Positions 32,828 to 39,994 of a DNA stretch of 64,000 nt are shown one piece after another. The notes under the pieces were generated by a model. That model searched no databases. It saw nothing but the letters and a program-made list of their open reading frames with translations, and was not told where the DNA came from. Origin of the DNA: Anaerolineales bacterium UBA5797 (GTDB taxonomy: Bacteria; Chloroflexota; Anaerolineae; Anaerolineales; Villigracilaceae); the NCBI GenBank assembly GCA_002418205.1, contig DIDP01000038.1, forward strand, positions 1 through 64,000, read 5' to 3'. The position numbers and the translations under genes are program-made. Numbering within the stretch: position 1 is the first letter of the stretch; every line of letters starts with the position of its first letter.

Positions 32828-32920
32828 ATGCACGGACGTTTCCACCGAATACGATTATTCCACCACCAATTCTTCGGAATGATTGTTTCTACTTTTCGGA
32901 AATCAGAGAGTCGCTTTTAG
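32828..32920 (+). CDS. Candidate pyr leader peptide
   Basis: A 30-codon frame, MHGRFHRIRLFHHQFFGMIV then STFRKSESRF, begins 8 bases behind the -10 box, so it would be leaderless. Its stop codon lies in the loop and 3' arm of the terminator in front of pyrC. In E. coli a leader peptide (PyrL) lets a close-following ribosome block such a hairpin when UTP is low and RNA polymerase pauses in U-rich sequence. Here the transcript just before the hairpin is U-rich. That this frame is translated is an inference; no homologue is recognised. Confidence 0.55.
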   Translation: MHGRFHRIRLFHHQFFGMIVSTFRKSESRF

Positions 32921-32936
32921 CGGCTCTCTTTTTTTG
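32905..32936 (+). terminator. Attenuator terminator in front of pyrC
   Basis: AGAGAGTCGC and GCGGCTCTCT pair (10 bp, one wobble) around TTTTA, followed by a T-run. It lies after the promoter and before pyrC, so it can only act as an attenuator. The stop codon of the leader frame lies inside it. Confidence 0.85.
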
Positions 32937-32969
32937 CCACCTGAAACTTGAAACCTGGAACCTGAAACC

Positions 32970-34049
32970 ATGCTCAAACTCCCCGGATTGATCGACCCTC
33001 ACGTCCACGTCCGCGAACCCGGAGGCACCCACAAAGAGGATTGGGATACCGCCACCCAGGCCGCCCTCGCCGGCGGTGTGACCACCATCCTTGCCATGCC
33101 CAACACCAGGCCTCCCATCTTCGACGAAGCAACTCTCAACCTCGCACTCGATGCCGCAAAGCAGAAAGCCCGCTGCGACTATGGTCAATACGTCGGTGCA
33201 GGACCTGACAATGCGGACATCGTCGCCTCTCTCGCGCCGAAAGCTGCCGGGCTAAAGATGTACCTCGACTCCACCTTCGGCGAACTCCGCCTCGATGACA
33301 TGACCTTGTGGATGCCGCACTTCATCAACTTCCCGAAATCCGCGCCCATCGTCCTTCATTCCGAATCACGCACCATGGCAGCAGGGATTTTATTTGCCGC
33401 AGTTTACGACCGTCCCGTTCACATTGCACATATCTCATTGAAAGAAGAAATCCTGCTTATCAAAGCCGCGAAGGAACGAGGAATAAAAGTGACTTGTGAG
33501 GTGTGTCCGCATCATTTGTTTCTAACTAAAGACTCACCCCCACCCTTACCCTCCCCCAAATCCATTGGATTTGGGGGAGGGGGTAGAAAAGAAGTCCGAC
33601 CACGCCTCGCCACGCAAGAAGATGTCGACGCCCTCTGGGCAAACATGGACGTGATCGACTGCTTCGCTACAGATCACGCCCCACATACCGTCGAAGAAAA
33701 GGACTCAGAGAATCCTCCCCCTGGCTTCCCAGGGTTGGAAACGTTACTTCCTCTACTGCTTACCGCCGTTTCCGAATCCCGACTCACGATTGACGAAATC
33801 ATCCAGAAAAGTGTTGTCAATCCGCGCAAGATATTCAATCTCCCTGAACAACCCGAGACATGGATCGAAGTGGACGAGACCACCGAATACGAGATCAAAG
33901 CCGCCGAACAATTCACCCGTTGCGGTTGGACTCCCTTCGAGGGGGGGAAGGTCAAAGGAAAAGTGAGGAAGGTTGTATTACGCGGTAAAACTGCCTTTGA
34001 AGATGGGAAGGTTTTGGCAAAGCAAGGGTATGGAAGGAATGTTCGTTAA
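32970..34049 (+). CDS. pyrC: Dihydroorotase
   Basis: 359 residues, a short type I-like dihydroorotase. Metal ligands DPHVHVRE (about 9-16), GGVTTILAMPNTRP, His in VHIAHIS and CEVCPHHLF, and the catalytic Asp in CFATDHAPHTVEEK. It closes carbamoyl aspartate to dihydroorotate in UMP synthesis. A segment at about 193-208 (PPPLPSPKSIGFGGGGRK) is encoded by a 33-bp perfect palindrome (33549-33581) and is absent from the normal family pattern, so a repeat inserted in frame. No clear ribosome site. First gene of the pyr cluster. Confidence 0.94.
   Translation: MLKLPGLIDPHVHVREPGGTHKEDWDTATQAALAGGVTTILAMPNTRPPIFDEATLNLALDAAKQKARCDYGQYVGAGPDNADIVASLAPKAAGLKMYLDSTFGELRLDDMTLWMPHFINFPKSAPIVLHSESRTMAAGILFAAVYDRPVHIAHISLKEEILLIKAAKERGIKVTCEVCPHHLFLTKDSPPPLPSPKSIGFGGGGRKEVRPRLATQEDVDALWANMDVIDCFATDHAPHTVEEKDSENPPPGFPGLETLLPLLLTAVSESRLTIDEIIQKSVVNPRKIFNLPEQPETWIEVDETTEYEIKAAEQFTRCGWTPFEGGKVKGKVRKVVLRGKTAFEDGKVLAKQGYGRNVR
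33549..33581. repeat. 33-bp palindrome inside pyrC
   Basis: Arms of 16 bp starting CCCTCCCCCAAATCCA are exact reverse complements around one T. It lies in the coding sequence and keeps the frame. Confidence 0.9.
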
Positions 34050-34086
34050 AGCAAAACCTGCTCTCATCACGGGAGCAGGTCCTGGA
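34048..34086. terminator. Terminator after pyrC
   Basis: ACCTGCTC and GAGCAGGT pair around a 9-base loop between convergent pyrC and the antitoxin gene. Confidence 0.7.
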
Positions 34087-34092
34087 TGCCTG

Positions 34093-34368
34093 CTATTTTT
34101 CGACCAATGTCCCGCTGATGTATTTGTGCAGGACACTCGAGATCAAAGTCTGATATGGAATGCCCTGACGAACAGCCCGCTTTTGCAAGGCAAGGAGGTC
34201 TTTCTCTGAGATACGAATATTGACACGTTTATCCTTGCGAAGAGTGGCGCGGGCGTAGGCGCGATACTGTTCCTTCTGCTCGCTGAGTTTCCTGGCAGAT
34301 TCCCACTCCTCGGCTTCGTAAGAGGCGAGAAGTTCCAGTTCATCTTGTTGGAGTTTTAGATCGCTCAT
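34093..34368 (-). CDS. Antitoxin of a BrnT/BrnA-like pair
   Basis: 91 residues. A helical N-terminus (DLKLQQDELELLASYEAEEW) and a C-terminal ribbon-helix-helix-like part (KRVNIRISEKDLLALQKRAVRQGIPYQTLISSVLHKY), the DNA-binding fold of CopG/BrnA antitoxins. It should bind the upstream toxin and repress their promoter. The ATG overlaps the toxin stop by 4 bases (ATGA), with AAGGAAG as ribosome site. The pair lies within the pyrimidine cluster. Confidence 0.85.
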   Translation of the reverse strand: MSDLKLQQDELELLASYEAEEWESARKLSEQKEQYRAYARATLRKDKRVNIRISEKDLLALQKRAVRQGIPYQTLISSVLHKYISGTLVEK

Positions 34369-34646
34369 TCGTCACTTCCTTTCAAATACTTCTTCATGGC
34401 TATGCGGCTCGGTATGATCGTTTTTAGAAAGATCTCACGGTCATCTTCGATGAAAGGTACAAGGTACACATAGTCATCCATCTGCAGGACGAATATCTTT
34501 TGTCCTTTATACTTTTCCTGGTTGGGATGTTCCAGCACATCAAGCAGGAAGCCTTGTTCGATATAAAAGACAACATCCTCGAATGAAAGCTGTCTCTCTT
34601 CTCTCAAAAGTTCGTTTTTCTCTTCGTTCCACGAGAAGTATTTCAT
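34365..34646 (-). CDS. Toxin of a BrnT-like pair
   Basis: 93 residues, MKYFSWNEEKNELLREERQL with the W-x-x-x-K-N start and the EDVVFYIEQGFLLDVLEHPN segment typical of BrnT-like and related RelE-fold ribonuclease toxins, then DDYVYLVPFIEDDREIFLKTIIPSRIA. Members cleave RNA. The toxin is encoded before the antitoxin, as in brnTA. A promoter TTGCCA-17-TAGAAT ends 6 bases before the ATG, so translation is probably leaderless. Confidence 0.8.
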   Translation of the reverse strand: MKYFSWNEEKNELLREERQLSFEDVVFYIEQGFLLDVLEHPNQEKYKGQKIFVLQMDDYVYLVPFIEDDREIFLKTIIPSRIAMKKYLKGSDE

Positions 34647-34652
34647 GTGCAG

Positions 34653-34681
34653 ATTCTAGCACTTTGTGTGCCTTTTGGCAA
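34653..34681 (-). promoter_or_regulatory. Promoter of the BrnT-like toxin-antitoxin pair
   Basis: TTGCCA (34676-34681), 17 bases, TAGAAT (34653-34658) on the minus strand, 6 bases from the ATG at 34646. Confidence 0.75.
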
Positions 34682-34712
34682 CAAAAATCAAGATAAAAAT
34701 CTGGTGTTCTGA

Positions 34713-35297
34713 ATGAAACTCGAGACTGAACGGCTCATTCTGCGCGAGTTCGTACCCGACGATTGGGAACGGGTATTGGAATATCAATCCAATCCACTGT
34801 ATTTGCGTTATTACGAGTGGACAGCGAGCGACAGAACCCCTGAGTCCGTGCAGGAATTCGTTGGTTGGTTTTTGGATAACCAGAAGGAAGCGCCTCGTCT
34901 TAAGTTCCAAATGGCGGTGACGTTGAAATCAAAGGAACTGCTCATCGGCAATTGCGGCGTCCGCATGGATAAAGTGGACGCGGTTGAGGCAGAGATCGGC
35001 TACGAACTCGACCCCGAATATTGGAATCACGGCTATGCCACCGAATCCGCGCGCGCCATCGTGGATTTTGGTTTCAGTCGTTTTGGCGTTCATCGCATCT
35101 GGGCAAACTGCGTTGCGGATAACACTGGTTCGGCGCATGTGTTGGAAAAACTCGGAATGAAACTCGAGGGTTGTTTGCGCGAGAAGGAGTTCTACAAAGG
35201 CAAATGGTGGGATACTCTGTTGTATGGCATCCTTGTTGATGAATGGAAAGAACATAATCAAAGCTATCCCATGCAATGGAAGGAAATTAAGGAATAA
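34713..35297 (+). CDS. GNAT acetyltransferase (RimJ/RimL type)
   Basis: 194 residues. MKLETERLILREFVPDDWER is the usual RimJ/RimL start; EAEIGYELDPEYWNHGYATE holds the acetyl-CoA pocket motif (Q/RxxGxG/A-like), and HRIWANCVADNTGSAHVLEKLGM the second half. It should acetylate a protein N-terminus or small amine; the substrate is unknown. Divergent from the toxin gene, with pyrB downstream on the same strand. Confidence 0.9.
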   Translation: MKLETERLILREFVPDDWERVLEYQSNPLYLRYYEWTASDRTPESVQEFVGWFLDNQKEAPRLKFQMAVTLKSKELLIGNCGVRMDKVDAVEAEIGYELDPEYWNHGYATESARAIVDFGFSRFGVHRIWANCVADNTGSAHVLEKLGMKLEGCLREKEFYKGKWWDTLLYGILVDEWKEHNQSYPMQWKEIKE

Positions 35298-35434
35298 ATT
35301 CGATCAATTTTAATCTACTGGCAATATATATACTTGGATAGAGTGAATGTTTATCGAAACAGAATCAATCTCACCCGTAGAAAGAAGCGGGTTTTCATCC
35401 GAAAAATAAAAACCAACCAAAGGAGTAAAAACAA

Positions 35435-36418
35435 ATGCCCACTGACCCCAAATCCCCTTACCTGCCGTTTGGCGAGAACAAGCACGCCGCGTGGTTTGGC
35501 AAGGACATCATATCCGTCAAGCAGTTCAGCCGCGCCGATCTGGAGTACGTGTTCGGTGTGGCGCACGAGATGCGCGGCATGGTCGAGCGCGTCGGGACGT
35601 TCGACCTGCTGAAAGGGAAGATCCTGGCGAACCTGTTCTATGAACCGTCCACGAGAACATCGTCGTCGTTCACTGCCGCGATGGAACGGCTCGGCGGGAG
35701 CGTCATCCCGATCAATGAGGTGAAGTATTCGTCGGTGACGAAGGGCGAGAGCCTTTCGGACACCGTGCGCACGCTCGAATGTTATGCCGATGTGATCGTA
35801 CTGCGGCACCCCGAAACGGGGTCGGCGGCGATCGCGGCGAAGGCAGCGCGCAAACCTGTCATCAACGCGGGCGACGGCACGGGCGAACATCCCACACAGG
35901 CGCTGCTTGATACTTTCACAATTTTCGAGGAACTCGGCGCGGGTCAGGTGGACGGCATGACCGTGACCATGCTCGGTGACCTGAAATACGGACGCACCGT
36001 CCATTCGCTGGCGCGCCTGCTGTCGTTGTTCAAGGTCAAGTTGAATTACGTCTCGCCCGATATTTTGAAGATGCCGAAGGAAGTGATGGACGAGGTCGGC
36101 GCGAAGGGCATTCCGCAAGCCGAGTTCAGCACGCTCGAAAAAGTCCTGCCCGAAACCGACGTGCTGTATGTCACGCGCGTCCAGAAGGAACGTTTCGAAG
36201 ATCCCGCCGATTACGAAAAGGTCAAGAGCGCCTACGTGATCGACCCCGAGATCATGCAAACCGCCAAACAAAATATGATCGTGATGCACCCGCTCCCGCG
36301 CGTCACCGAGATCAGCATGGACTTCGACGACGATCCCCGCGCGGCATATTTTCGTCAGATGGAGTATGGGTTGTATGTAAGAATGGCTCTTCTCGCGATG
36401 GTTCTTGGTAAAGCTTAA
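35435..36418 (+). CDS. pyrB: Aspartate carbamoyltransferase catalytic subunit
   Basis: 327 residues. Carbamoyl-phosphate loop FYEPSTRTSSSF (about 68-79), KGESLSDTVRTLECYAD, HPTQALLDTF, the aspartate-side TMLGDLKYGRTVHSL and MHPLPRV (about 288-294). It condenses carbamoyl phosphate and aspartate in UMP synthesis. No pyrI regulatory subunit follows. Ribosome site AAAGGAG. Followed by an inverted repeat and pyrF. Confidence 0.97.
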   Translation: MPTDPKSPYLPFGENKHAAWFGKDIISVKQFSRADLEYVFGVAHEMRGMVERVGTFDLLKGKILANLFYEPSTRTSSSFTAAMERLGGSVIPINEVKYSSVTKGESLSDTVRTLECYADVIVLRHPETGSAAIAAKAARKPVINAGDGTGEHPTQALLDTFTIFEELGAGQVDGMTVTMLGDLKYGRTVHSLARLLSLFKVKLNYVSPDILKMPKEVMDEVGAKGIPQAEFSTLEKVLPETDVLYVTRVQKERFEDPADYEKVKSAYVIDPEIMQTAKQNMIVMHPLPRVTEISMDFDDDPRAAYFRQMEYGLYVRMALLAMVLGKA

Positions 36419-36422
36419 TACA

Positions 36423-36494
36423 CTAACCACGGAGACACTGAGTCACGGAGATCTTAAAAAGATTTGCCCTGTGTCCCCGTGTCTCCGTGATTAG
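36423..36494. repeat. Inverted repeat between pyrB and pyrF
   Basis: CTAACCACGGAGACAC and GTGTCTCCGTGATTAG are reverse complements with one difference, with further paired stretches between (CACGGAG / CCCCGTG, ATCTT / AAGAT). CACGGAGACAC is the core of a repeat that recurs between genes in many environmental bacteria. Confidence 0.8.
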
Positions 36495-36506
36495 CAAAGG
36501 AATCAA

Positions 36507-37340
36507 ATGGAAACTTTTTTTACTTTTTTGGAAAAACGCGTCGATGACTGTTCCTCCCTCTTATGCGTTGGACTCGACCCGCACAGTAGCGAGCTCAAAT
36601 CGCCTTCCCCCGCTTCCGCCTTGGACTTCTGCCTGAATCTCGTCAAACAGACCGCGCCTTACGCTGCGGCATTCAAGCCCAACGCGGCGTTCTTCGAAGT
36701 CTTCGGCGCCGAAGGCTGGACCGCCCTCAAGCAGGTCATCGAAGCCATTGACGAAGAGTCAAAACGACAGGGTTCACTCATTCCTGTCATCCTCGACGCC
36801 AAACGCGGTGACATCGCATCCACTGCTGAAGCGTATGCCAAATCCGCATTTGGGACTCTTGGCGCGCATTGCATCACCTTGAGTCCATATCTCGGTAAAG
36901 ACTCGATCGATCCGTTTCTCAATTACCCAGAACGAGGCGTGTTTCTGCTATGCAAGACCTCCAACGCGGGTTCGATGGATTTGCAGAATCTCCTCGTCAT
37001 GCCGATGGGATCAGACATGCCGATGCCTTTGTATATTTACGTGGCAAAACTCGCAGAACAATGGAATGAAAAGAATAACGTGGGGCTGGTCGTCGGCGCT
37101 ACGCATCCACAGATCATGGAAATGATCCGCGCTGCCGTGCCTGACCTGTGGTTCCTCACACCTGGAGTAGGCGCCCAAGGCGGTGACCTGGAAATCGCAC
37201 TGAAGTCAGGTCTGCGGGCAGACGGCAAAGGGATGTTGATCCCCATTTCACGCGGCATCTCGCGGGCGGAGAATCCCAAGCTAGCCGCAGCGGAGATCAG
37301 AGATCATATCTTGCACATCAAAAGAGAATTGAACCGCTAA
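36507..37340 (+). CDS. pyrF: Orotidine 5'-phosphate decarboxylase
   Basis: 277 residues, the longer type 2 form. LCVGLDPH at the start, FKPNAAFFEVFG, and the catalytic block VILDAKRGDIASTAEAYAKSAFG with Lys and Asp (about 93-99). It makes UMP from OMP. The stop codon lies inside the inverted repeat that follows. Ribosome site AAAGGAATC. Order pyrB-pyrF-pyrE. Confidence 0.96.
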   Translation: METFFTFLEKRVDDCSSLLCVGLDPHSSELKSPSPASALDFCLNLVKQTAPYAAAFKPNAAFFEVFGAEGWTALKQVIEAIDEESKRQGSLIPVILDAKRGDIASTAEAYAKSAFGTLGAHCITLSPYLGKDSIDPFLNYPERGVFLLCKTSNAGSMDLQNLLVMPMGSDMPMPLYIYVAKLAEQWNEKNNVGLVVGATHPQIMEMIRAAVPDLWFLTPGVGAQGGDLEIALKSGLRADGKGMLIPISRGISRAENPKLAAAEIRDHILHIKRELNR

Positions 37341-37406
37341 GAACGCCAAGAACGCGAAGAATTTAAAAGGTTTTTCTTAGCGAACTTTGCGTGCTTCGCG
37401 GTAAAA
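37334..37406. repeat. Inverted repeat between pyrF and pyrE
   Basis: ACCGCTAAGAACGCCAAGAA (start of the left arm) matches the reverse complement of the right arm, which ends GCGTGCTTCGCGGT, with several differences over 29 bases. CTAAGAACGCGAAG-type repeats are common intergenic elements. The left arm contributes the last codons of pyrF. Confidence 0.7.
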
Positions 37407-37415
37407 GGAAACGAA

Positions 37416-38027
37416 ATGACCGAACTCACTCCATCACAGAAATCTCTCGCCGATGAACTCCTCTCCGCGGGCTGTATCAAATTCGGAGAATTCACCCTCA
37501 AATCGGGACTCAAGAGTCCCATTTACATTGACCTGCGCAGGATCATCTCTTATCCCAAACTGTTGGAGCAGATCGGCACAGCGTATTTGCCTTTGCTCAA
37601 AGATTTGAAATTCGACCGCATCGCTGGTTTGCCGTACGCGGCGATTCCGATAACAACTGCGATTTCCCTCGCGGGTAACTATCCCATGATCTACCCGCGC
37701 AAGGAAGTGAAGACCTACGGCACGAAAGCCGAGATCGAAGGCGACTATCACGCGGGCGAGACAATCGTTGTCATTGACGATCTTGCCACCACAGGCGGAA
37801 GTAAATTTGAAGCCATCGAAAAATTGACAGGTGCGGGCCTGGTCGTGAAGGATGTCGTCGTGCTCGTGGATCGCCAATCAGGCGCGAAAGAATCGCTGGC
37901 GCAAGCAGGCTATTCCATGCACGCGGTGCTGACAATCAGTCAATTATTGGAATATTGGGAAGAGAATGGAAAGGTGGAGAAGGATAAAATTGAGGAAACG
38001 AGGAAGTTTTTGGCAGAAGGTAAATAA
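37416..38027 (+). CDS. pyrE: Orotate phosphoribosyltransferase
   Basis: 203 residues. KSPIYIDLRRIISYP near the N-terminus, YPRKEVKTYGTKAEIEGDY (flexible catalytic loop Lys), and the PRPP motif ETIVVIDDLATTGGSKFEA (about 110-122). It converts orotate and PRPP to OMP, directly ahead of PyrF in the pathway. Ribosome site AAAAGGAAACG. The cluster ends with a terminator. Confidence 0.97.
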   Translation: MTELTPSQKSLADELLSAGCIKFGEFTLKSGLKSPIYIDLRRIISYPKLLEQIGTAYLPLLKDLKFDRIAGLPYAAIPITTAISLAGNYPMIYPRKEVKTYGTKAEIEGDYHAGETIVVIDDLATTGGSKFEAIEKLTGAGLVVKDVVVLVDRQSGAKESLAQAGYSMHAVLTISQLLEYWEENGKVEKDKIEETRKFLAEGK

Positions 38028-38066
38028 CAAAGAACTCGGAGATTTCTGCTAAGCATCTCCGAGTTC
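38028..38066. terminator. Terminator between pyrE and higA
   Basis: AGAACTCGGAGA and TCTCCGAGTTCT pair perfectly around a 13-base loop. Confidence 0.85.
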
Positions 38067-38070
38067 TGCA

Positions 38071-38376
38071 TTATGCTGCAGTTGATTTCACTTTCACCAC
38101 ATCCCATATCACCTCGGGGTGTTTCGCAGCAACTTGTAAAAGTACCCGCGCCGCGCCTTCGGGAACGCGCCGCCCTTGCTCCCAGTTTTGCAGGGTCTTG
38201 ACGCTGATTCCCATTAATGCTGCAAACTCGGGTTGTGAAAGTTTATAGTTTGATCGGATTTCCTTTACATCAGGAACTTCAATCTCATATGAACGGGACG
38301 GTTTTGCCTTGCCGCGCAGAATCTTTCCGCCTTCGCGGACGCTTGCCACCAATTCATCGAACAATTCGTCTTTCAT
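38071..38376 (-). CDS. higA: HigA-like antitoxin
   Basis: 101 residues. An N-terminal toxin-binding part and a helix-turn-helix (about 48-95: IRSNYKLSQPEFAALMGISV, then KTLQNWEQGRRVPEG) of the XRE/HigA type. It should neutralise the toxin and repress the shared promoter at the TACGCCA inverted repeat. The ATG overlaps the toxin stop (ATGA), with AAGGAG upstream. The longer frame to 38493 lies inside the toxin gene and is not used. Confidence 0.9.
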   Translation of the reverse strand: MKDELFDELVASVREGGKILRGKAKPSRSYEIEVPDVKEIRSNYKLSQPEFAALMGISVKTLQNWEQGRRVPEGAARVLLQVAAKHPEVIWDVVKVKSTAA

Positions 38377-38690
38377 GTGAACTCCTTTTCCACGATCTCG
38401 CGCAATACCTTCAACTGTTGCGGAGTCAGATCGTCCTTTTCGTTTTTTGGATACATGAACAGCATCAAAATTTGATCCTCGGCAACGACCCAATAATAGA
38501 TGGCTCTCACGCCGCCTCGTTTGCCGCGTCCGCTCATCGACCAGCGCACTTTTCGCAAACCGCCGCTCCGTGGGATGATCGCTCCCATTTCGGGATGGGC
38601 GAACAAGACAACCTGCAATTGGCTGTATTCATCATCCGTGAGCAGAGATGTAACCTGACGGGTAAAGATGCTGGTTTCAATGAATTGCAT
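38373..38690 (-). CDS. higB: HigB/RelE-like mRNA-interferase toxin
   Basis: 105 residues with the RelE/HigB fold pattern: FIETSIFTRQVTSLLTDDEY, GGLRKVRWSMSGRGKRGGVR and AIYYWVVAEDQILMLFMYPKNEKDDL, where KNEKDDLT is the family signature. It should cleave mRNA on the ribosome when released from HigA. Toxin first, antitoxin second is the usual higBA order. Confidence 0.92.
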   Translation of the reverse strand: MQFIETSIFTRQVTSLLTDDEYSQLQVVLFAHPEMGAIIPRSGGLRKVRWSMSGRGKRGGVRAIYYWVVAEDQILMLFMYPKNEKDDLTPQQLKVLREIVEKEFT

Positions 38691-38701
38691 ATGTTTCTTA
38701 T

Positions 38702-38730
38702 AGTATACGCCAATGGCGTACCAGCGTCAA
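38702..38730 (-). promoter_or_regulatory. higBA promoter with built-in operator
   Basis: TTGACG (38725-38730), 17 bases, TATACT (38702-38707) on the minus strand. A perfect inverted repeat TACGCCA-T-TGGCGTA (38706-38720) fills the spacer and overlaps the -10, where a HigA dimer could block RNA polymerase. Confidence 0.8.
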
Positions 38731-38777
38731 GCGAGCAAGTATTTCTACATGTTAGAATCTTATGAAAAAGGCAGCTC

Positions 38778-39242
38778 ATGAACAAAAAACACACCTTCAA
38801 AGCCACCATTATTGATGCAGGCGGAGGCGGCGCGTTCGTGGAAGTGCCGTTCGATGTGGAGGAGGCGTTCGGGGCGAAAAAGCCCAGGGTCAAAGCGATG
38901 ATCGAGGGAGTGCCGTATCGCGGATTGTTGACTCGCATGGGCGGAGCGAATCACATCCTGATCATCCTTAAGGGAATCCGCGCGCAGATCGGGAAAACGT
39001 TTGGAGACGAGATTCAGGTATCGGTCGAGGCTGATGCGGAGCCGCGGGTGGTCGAGATCCCCAGGGATCTGATGAAGGAGTTGAAAAAAGATAGGGAAGC
39101 CAAATCCTTCTTCGACAAACTCTCGTACACCCACCAAAGGGAATATGTGAAATGGATTGAGGAGGCGAAGAAGGATGAGACGCGCCAGAATCGAATCGTC
39201 AAAACGATGGAGATGTTGAAGATGGGCAAAAGAGGACGATAG
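38778..39242 (+). CDS. DUF1905/YdeI-like protein
   Basis: 154 residues. N-terminal DUF1905 barrel (HTFKATIIDAGGGGAFVEVPFDVEEAFG, KAMIEGVPYRGLLTRMGGANHILIILKGIR) and a C-terminal bacteriocin-protection-like YdeI part (LSYTHQREYVKWIEEAKKDETRQNRI). Members are often annotated as OmdA/YdeI-like, with no proven activity. It overlaps no neighbour; the methyltransferase follows after 14 bases. Confidence 0.85.
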   Translation: MNKKHTFKATIIDAGGGGAFVEVPFDVEEAFGAKKPRVKAMIEGVPYRGLLTRMGGANHILIILKGIRAQIGKTFGDEIQVSVEADAEPRVVEIPRDLMKELKKDREAKSFFDKLSYTHQREYVKWIEEAKKDETRQNRIVKTMEMLKMGKRGR

Positions 39243-39256
39243 TTCATGGAGCCGAA

Positions 39257-39985
39257 ATGAAGAGACGCGGGCAGAGTACATTGAAGGAAAGATTGAGATA
39301 CGTGAACAAGGCGTATCGGAAGAGCGGTCCGGTTGAAGTGGTGCAGACCTGGATGCAATTGCCGAGGGGTAACAAGATCGCCCTGCCTTCGAGATTCGGT
39401 CACGAGGACATCCGGTGTGCGGACAGTCTGGTCGAGTATTGCGTAAATGAATTCTCGCAAGCGGGAGAGGTGGTCTTCGACCCCTTTGCCGGTTTTGGGA
39501 CGACTTTGATGATTGCCGAAGAGTTGGGGAGACAGGGTTACGGCATTGAATACAGCAAAGGCAAGGCAGACTATGTGCGGAAATTGCTCGAACGTCCGGA
39601 GCGTCTGATCCACGGCGATTCGCGTAAACTATTGGAGTACGATCTGCCGCTCATCGATCTTTGTTTCACGTCACCGCCCTATACGAATCGGAGCGACACA
39701 GAAAACCCGTTTGTGGATTACCGGCAAAAGGGATTCGACTATCCGTCCTATTTGCAGGAAATGGGGAGCATCTTTTCACAGGTGGCTCAAAAGATGAAAC
39801 CATCCGGTCGTTTGGTGATCGAGGCTTCCAACCTGAAAAAGGACGGGGAGGTTACAACCCTGGCATGGGATATTGCGCGCGAGGTGTCGCGGATCTTTCA
39901 CTTCGACGGGGAGACGGTCATTTGCTGGGAGGAATATGGCTATGGCTATAATCATAGTTACTGCCTTGTCTTTTCCAAACCATAA
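39257..39985 (+). CDS. Orphan DNA methyltransferase (N4/N6-amino type)
   Basis: 242 residues. AdoMet motif FDPFAGFGTTLMIAEELG (about 75-92) and catalytic TSPPYTNR (about 137-144), so it methylates an exocyclic amino group of cytosine or adenine. The catalytic motif comes after the AdoMet motif, separated by about 60 residues. No restriction endonuclease or specificity subunit lies nearby, so it may be regulatory, phage-derived or a remnant. It could also act on another substrate. GGAG before the ATG. Confidence 0.82.
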   Translation: MKRRGQSTLKERLRYVNKAYRKSGPVEVVQTWMQLPRGNKIALPSRFGHEDIRCADSLVEYCVNEFSQAGEVVFDPFAGFGTTLMIAEELGRQGYGIEYSKGKADYVRKLLERPERLIHGDSRKLLEYDLPLIDLCFTSPPYTNRSDTENPFVDYRQKGFDYPSYLQEMGSIFSQVAQKMKPSGRLVIEASNLKKDGEVTTLAWDIAREVSRIFHFDGETVICWEEYGYGYNHSYCLVFSKP

Positions 39986-39994
39986 GGAGTTAAC

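Noticed and set aside
36423..37406. CRISPR-like repeats around pyrF
   Set aside because: Only single inverted pairs of two different families, with no regular spacers.
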